Shown one piece after another: positions 58,790 through 64,000 of a stretch of DNA of 64,000 bases (the stretch's first letter is position 1; every line of letters starts with the position of its first letter). The notes below the pieces were generated by a model. It did no database searches. It saw nothing but the letters and a program-made list of their open reading frames with translations, and was not told the origin of the DNA. The DNA is taken from NCBI GenBank assembly GCA_963556255.1, contig OY744614.1, positions 35,432,679 through 35,496,678 on the forward strand, in the 5' to 3' direction. The position numbers and the translations under genes were made by a program. The DNA comes from Allolobophora icterica. Its lineage: Eukaryota > Annelida > Clitellata > Crassiclitellata > Lumbricidae.

Positions 58790-58830
58790 TCTGTCAAAGA
58801 GGGGGCTATATAAATATTTACGATTACTAT
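58790..58830 (+). mobile_element. LINE 3' terminus
   Basis: CAAAGAGGGGGCTATATAAA then TATTTACGATTACTATTACA. It has the same terminal motif as other LINE ends here. Confidence 0.4.
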
Positions 58831-59034
58831 TACAAACTTACAGTTACAACACAATAAAACCAACATATCCTTTTGAGAAGCTGTTTATCTATATTAATCG
58901 TAGTCGTAATCTCCAAACTTCTAAAGCGCCACTCGAAGGCCAAGCGCAGGACACCAGCCTATTCATTATCCAAATTCATTGCATCAATTACATGCATTTA
59001 AGGTACTAATCCGCAGGGATAATTGTAATTGTCA

Positions 59035-59430
59035 TTAGTAACTGCTACTTCGCCGATGTCTAATGCACAAGGCATCAACTGAAGGCATACCAAAACCAAG
59101 TCGTAATAAGGTCAATATCCAGAAGATCAGTCCGTAAGACAGAGAGGCAGCCTCTGGTGGATAAGCAATTTGAAAGAGGCAAGTTTTAAAGTTGAGAACG
59201 AAATGACACAAGTGACTGAGCAGAGCGCACAGACACAGTGATAGAGTTCCAAAAAGTAGGTCCAGCAACCGAAAAAGCTCGTTTACCAAGAACAGTTCTG
59301 CATTTAGGAATGACCAGACAAAGATAATCAGATGATCTTGTTGAGTAATGATAAGTCTGGGAAATAGGAACTGATTTTAAGTATTGTGGCTGGCCAGAGT
59401 TCAAAGTTTTATCAACGTTGAGCCGCAATG
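59035..59430 (-). pseudogene. L2-like LINE fragment: RT C-terminus and 3' region
   Basis: The minus strand reads TYHYSTRSSDYLCLVIPKCR, then GKRAFSVAGPTFWNSI and SVRSAQSLVSFRSQLKTCLF. This is the typical ending of L2/CR1-type ORF2 (the R.GRRAFS..AP..WN.LP..LR motif). It is followed by a 3' region with TTGATGCCTTGTGCATTAGA (minus strand), ending near 59035. It is 5'-truncated with a frame change near 59240. The tail is shared with 50815-51010, 39160-39295 and 25330-25480. Confidence 0.85.
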
Positions 59431-59845
59431 TGAAACTAATTCTTTGCCGAAGAGGAAGCAGCGCAAAGGTTTAAGCACAGCGTCGGCAAACGTGAAGATT
59501 AGTCACTATGTGATAAAGGATTTACTTTGCCCCCTTGAACCTGGGAGGCGCAGCCAAGGAACGACTTAACTACGATTTGAGATTTTTATTGCTTTTCAAC
59601 TGTCGCATTTCAGATTATTTTAACTGGCTAATCTGCCTCGGAGTTACCCAGTCTAGACTACAATGGACATTGATTACTAAGACACGCTTTTATAGTTTAA
59701 GGGTTTTTCAGTACAAACCCATGCAACTATAATGAATCATTTTACCAAGAAAGGAGTCCAAAACCTTGATTGTTCCTATATTATATTGATCTCTGATTTG
59801 AGTTAATTACATAGAATTTCCACTTTGGTGCAACATGAAAGGATT

Positions 59846-60030
59846 CAGACATGGTAGCCGATTGGTAAGAGTGCTCACAGTCTGCTTGTGATGCAGACAA
59901 TATGGGTTCAAGCTTCCATTGAGATGGTTACTGGGTAGGAAACTTAAGCAAGTCCTTCGCTCACACTTGTGCAATGCCATTGATCGATGCCACAGTCTTT
60001 AGAAACTAGTGCTCAATAAATCCATGATGA
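59846..60030 (+). mobile_element. tRNA-derived SINE, family 1
   Basis: GGTAGCCGATTGGTAAGAGT is an A-box-like head and TATGGGTTCAAGCTTCC a B-box-like region. GATGGTTACTGGGTAGG and AGCAAGTCCTTCGCTCACAC follow, as in the copies at 6320 and 18664. Confidence 0.8.
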
Positions 60031-61240
60031 TAATTCTGCATCCTTATCACTAATCATTACCAACAAGTCTTCAGCATGTCATCAAGTGAGAAATTCGTCT
60101 TTGTGACGAGGCACGTGTAACACCTCAAGTAAATTCCACATTCCATATGTTGTACCTGTGATGTAATGATTTCATAGAATTTAACAAGATTTAGGCTAAA
60201 TTAAAAAATTATTGCAATTAAAACTTTAAAAGTTCAACAAAATGTGAGTGTACAGAGTTGCAATATATGAACAGGCTTTCAAAGTACTACTTGGAATAAT
60301 ACAAGCTGATTATTTCTTTTTCTCCGAGGCTCCCACGCTGAGAGTGTGCCTCTGCGTAGCTTCTATTGTTACTAGGTGCTTTATAAATTTCCAAATACAA
60401 TACAATACTATACTTTCTGTAAACATGGTTAACATTTATAGCACTTCAGATATTTGTTATTTGTGTTATATAAGTCCCATTTATTAAATACATCGATCGA
60501 GTTCTGTGTACTACTGTACATAAACATCTTATGTAATTGATTATGTGATTGATTATGTGATTAATATGATTAGACCTGTGTAACAAGTAAATTCCTGTAA
60601 ACATGATTAACGCCTGTGACTTCAGGTATTTCTACAGGAGCTAAATAAATGTGCATGCATAAATACACCGAGCGCTGTGTACAAACGCGAATAAACATCA
60701 AGTGACGTGAATGTGGGTTAATATGTTGCTGGTGGGAGTGATATACACAGCCTGGATGTCAAAACAATGGACTGGATAATAATAGCCGTCCTGTCCTTTC
60801 ATGCAAATTACTCGTGTGGTTGGTTCCTCCACATTCAGTGTCAATGGCAGAAACGGAAGCGAGGATACGTAGCCCTGTGTTTTGGCACAAGGTCTGCAAT
60901 TTATTTCTCGACGTCTATTTATAACTTGTTGACGTGACCTTGTGTCCGTTGGACGGAATAAATGACGTTTGAAATCCGCATAGCTCCAGATCCAAATCCC
61001 TCTGAAATGCCATGTACCCAGCGGGAGAGAAAACAGAGTAAGGCGACAGCGTCAATAATGGCAGCATCAGTAATGGTGATTGAGGCTGGTCCTGCTGCTG
61101 ATGCTGTTTGCTGTTGCTGATGGTTTCCATTGATATTGCAGAACGGACCAGTTGGTGTTTTTGAGTATTTTGCAAAGCAGAATAAAATTTGTGACAGGTG
61201 TCAAATGTTTTCTGTGTGATAACAGTTTAAAAGTTTTTCA
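60031..61240. other. No gene recognised
   Basis: About 1.2 kb without family resemblance on either strand. A minus-strand frame at 60915-61175 is Gln/Ser/Leu-rich and not recognised. Confidence 0.35.
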
Positions 61241-61284
61241 GTGCCGTTTTGCACATATGTGAGCATACATAGCTTACACACATC

Positions 61285-61765
61285 ATACATAGATAGCCTA
61301 CATGCATACATACATACATACATACATACATACATACATGCATGCATGCATGCATGCATGCATACATACATACATACATACATACATACATACATAACAT
61401 ACTTACATATATACATACATACATACATACATACATACATACATGCACACATGCATAAATACATAGCCTGCATAGTGCATACATACTTACATACCTACAT
61501 ACATGCGTGCGCACTTACATAAATACATACATATGCACATACATGCATGTACACATACATACATACATAACCTACAATGTATACATACATACATACATAC
61601 ATGCACAGATGTATACATAAATGCATACATATTACATACATGCATACCAGCTCATATATACGTAGTACATGTATACATATTGGTACATGCACACATAGGA
61701 GTATATACACACATACGCGCATACATAAATGCATACATGCATGCGTGTAGGTACATGTCATGTGT
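61285..61765. repeat. (ACAT)n tetranucleotide array, interrupted
   Basis: A pure ACAT block at about 61310-61395 (with a GCAT block at 61337-61362) is followed by degenerate CATA/CATG sequence to 61765. Long open frames on both strands rich in Tyr, Met, Cys and His are produced by the repeat. Confidence 0.95.
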
Positions 61766-62184
61766 CACTGGTGCCACGTGTCACTGGTTGTCACTGGTGT
61801 CGTGTTATGTTGCGTGACGAGATGACTTGTGAACGTGCATGTAATTGGATTGTCTGCTCTGCTCCTTCGAGTGCTCTCTGCTGCCTAGAAATCAACTGAT
61901 TGGCTCAATTTACTCGGGAGATTCGACTCGCTGCTGCCGAGCGTTCCTACTTTTTTTGTCTTCGTTTGCATACGTGTCACTTTGCATGACGTGATCTATC
62001 TGCTGCGACACGAACGCTGGAACTGCATGAATAGGAGACACCTTCAAGTGACAGAAACATATTGGCCTTTCGCTTCTGGAAGTACGACTGAAATGTGATG
62101 TAGGACAATGTGACGTGATGTGAACTACTGCAATGCTTTTTGAGATACTTATATATGCTGTATGAAGTGTATTGATACATACAT

Positions 62185-62490
62185 GTGTAAGTACATTCAT
62201 ACATACATACATACATACATACATGCATACATACATGCATACTTACATACATATATGTGTACATGCTCCCATACATACACACATACATGCATATTGCATA
62301 CATGCATACCATTACAAGCATAACATAACATGTAACATACATACATACATGGATGCATACATATGTATGCACATGCATACATGCATTCATACATACATGC
62401 GGGTATACACATAATGGTACATACATACTTACATGCATATATACATGCACACAAACATACCAACAAGCATATGTACATTCTGGTACATAT
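62185..62490. repeat. (ACAT)n tetranucleotide array, second block
   Basis: Same orientation and motif as 61285-61765, separated by about 420 bases of non-repetitive DNA. Confidence 0.93.
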
Positions 62491-62601
62491 ATAGAAACAT
62501 AGATATATAGAGCCATCTGAAGGAAAGTACTCGCTGGTATTGACTATTGACTGCTCTTAATATGCATTCATCATGATCTTTGAAAGTGTACAGACGGAGG
62601 G

Positions 62602-62662
62602 CATGGAAACGGTTGACATGGAAACATTTGGCATGGAAATGATTGGCATAGAAACGGTTGGC
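62602..62662. repeat. Minisatellite, 15-bp unit, 4 copies
   Basis: CATGGAAACGGTTGA, CATGGAAACATTTGG, CATGGAAATGATTGG, CATAGAAACGGTTGG in series. Confidence 0.9.
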
Positions 62663-63284
62663 AAGTTCTTGTCATTATTTACCAGGGAACAAACAATTCG
62701 GGCTCTGGCTTTCCAAAGTCAGCTAGGTAATAATTCATTTATGAATATTTAGTTGGAAAAAACTTGATGAGATAAAGACATCATGATGTGAGACAGTAAA
62801 AGGCGAAGCAGTGGTGATCATGACTGCTACAAAAGTGCAATGAAAGGTCGCGTCTGCCTTGCACTGTGTGCTCAGCTGTTATGTCCACAGCCGACATCCT
62901 GCCATTAAGCTGCATTAAGGTTGACGTAGAAGGCAGAGGACACTGAACATTTCAGAAGCTGCCGACGACAGACGATAGTCAACGGCTTGTCATTTCATAC
63001 TCGGGTCATTTGGAACGAATGCATCTTTCTATATAGAACGGACAAACATTTCATTTGTTTGATGAAGCAGTTAGGCCAAAAATATGGTCAGCCCCGCATC
63101 AGAGTATGTGATGCAGAGTTCCCCCCCCCCCCACAGCCCTTGCGCTATCTTGCAACTCCTTAAAAGAAATGTTAGTCATAGAACAGAGTGACATGTAGTG
63201 ACAAGACGTTTCACTTTAAGGGAATGTTGAATAGCTTCCTAATCGGAAGACTATCTGTAATATCTGTAATATTAGTAATTATAA

Positions 63285-63335
63285 TAGTACTAATAATAAT
63301 AATAATAATAATGATGATGATGATAAAAATAATAA
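63285..63335. repeat. (AAT)n/(GAT)n microsatellite
   Basis: CTAATAATAATAATAATAAT followed by GATGATGATGAT. Confidence 0.92.
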
Positions 63336-63572
63336 ACAGACGGGCTACGGCGGTTCTTTGTGTGGCTGTTAAATATATGGCCAGGGACACCACAATTATG
63401 CATTCTTATGCCTGTCCTATCTTACGCACACAACAAACTCAGCTATAGGGTGGGGTGAGGGGCGGGGGGGGGGTGAACAAACTGCCATACATAATAACGT
63501 CCATAAACACTTGTCTCAGCGGCTGACTCCTCCTAATTGTCTAATTTACACTCTGAATGATCCTCTTCTCCA

Positions 63573-64000
63573 CAGGGCCGGATTAACATTTTGTAGGCCT
63601 GGTTCCAAAATTGTATATTAGGCCCCTATAATATATGTTCAATCACTGGCGTCGATCTTGTTTCGCAGGTGGAGGGGGACTCAGGACACTTTTGAACCGA
63701 TCTGGTCAAAAAGAGGTGAAAAAAATTTTCGCGCTCATTTGCGAAAAAATTTGTTGACCTTTTTGGTGTTTCTTCAAAATTGAGGGGGGCAACTCTAGTC
63801 TCCCCCTCCACTCTTAAATGTGGGGTCTTGTTCCCCTAGACCCCCGGATCGCCGCCCATGTGTTCAATCAGTAAGTGGTGACGAAATTTAAATTATAACA
63901 CAGATATTTATGAATTTAAAACTGTTTGAGACGTACTTTCATAATAGAAAAACTGTTAACAATATCCTGAAAATTGAGCAGTTGCACAATTTCACACTCA
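63573..64000. mobile_element. hAT-like element, left end only, runs off the window
   Basis: CAGGGCCGGATTAACATTTT at 63573 is a typical hAT terminus and shares CAGGGCCG with the elements at 32654 and 56424. No matching right end is in the window; it may be interrupted by the MITE at 63644. Confidence 0.5.
63644..63860. mobile_element. hAT-type MITE, duplication TGTTCAAT
   Basis: Left CACTGGCGTCGATCTTG; right, reversed, CATGGGCGGCGATCCGGGGG. An exact TGTTCAAT lies on both sides (63636-63643 and 63861-63868). The body is related to the right part of 48939-49376 (TCTGGTCAAAAAGAGG, TTGTTGACCTTTTTGGTG, TTCTTCAAAATTGAGGGGGG). Confidence 0.92.

Noticed and set aside
60820..60892. Possible exon on the plus strand after CCTCCACATTCAG at 60839
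   Set aside because: In the phase left by the candidate exon at 52828 it hits a stop (TAG) within 11 codons, and no family is recognisable.
61201..62516. Open reading frames of 80-179 codons on both strands, rich in Tyr, Met, Cys, His
   Set aside because: They are translations of (ACAT)n tetranucleotide repeats, open in all frames on both strands, with no domain.

Overview
This is an animal nuclear genome window. It has two large, many-exon genes with GT..AG introns, no bacterial gene layout, TTAGGG-type telomeric repeats, tRNA-derived SINEs, L2/CR1- and RTE-like LINE fragments, a mariner copy and many hAT-type MITEs. Protein similarity and repeat content suggest a marine bilaterian invertebrate, perhaps an echinoderm or hemichordate. 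I cannot name the species, and the phylum is only a guess.

The two genes that I can reconstruct exon by exon both lie on the minus strand. TMTC4 (positions 40067 down to 26970, 16 coding exons, 757 codons) encodes an ER membrane protein of the TMTC O-mannosyltransferase family with C-terminal TPRs. TM9SF2 (21639 down to 3367, 17 coding exons, 667 codons) encodes a nine-pass Golgi/endosomal membrane protein. In both, exon lengths sum to an exact multiple of three, all phases join, and the first ATG follows an upstream in-frame stop. Human TM9SF2 and TMTC4 are both in 13q32.3, so the pair looks like a remnant of old linkage. I see no direct functional link between the proteins.

Layout. 1-2.3 kb: a short element with TAA flanks and a dead mariner (DD34D) transposon. 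3.4-21.6 kb: TM9SF2, with introns holding minisatellites, SINEs, LINE remnants and tiny TTAA-ended palindromes. 21.6-27 kb: intergenic, with a LINE fragment, a perfect 56-bp inverted repeat and a 26-bp minisatellite. 27-40.1 kb: TMTC4, with an RTE LINE fragment, a hAT MITE and other repeats in introns. 40.1-49.4 kb: a dense nest of hAT-type MITEs, several with exact 8-bp target duplications, two of them nested inside a third. 49.5-50.1 kb: a GC-rich stretch ending in a short ORF that looks like a signal-peptide exon with a splice donor, possibly the start of a plus-strand gene running past the window. 50-64 kb: SINEs, LINE tails, microsatellites (large CATA arrays at 61-62.5 kb) and a 2.2-kb hAT element that keeps the C-terminal part of its transposase.

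No tRNA, rRNA or CRISPR array could be supported. Stretches not listed contain no gene that I can recognise.
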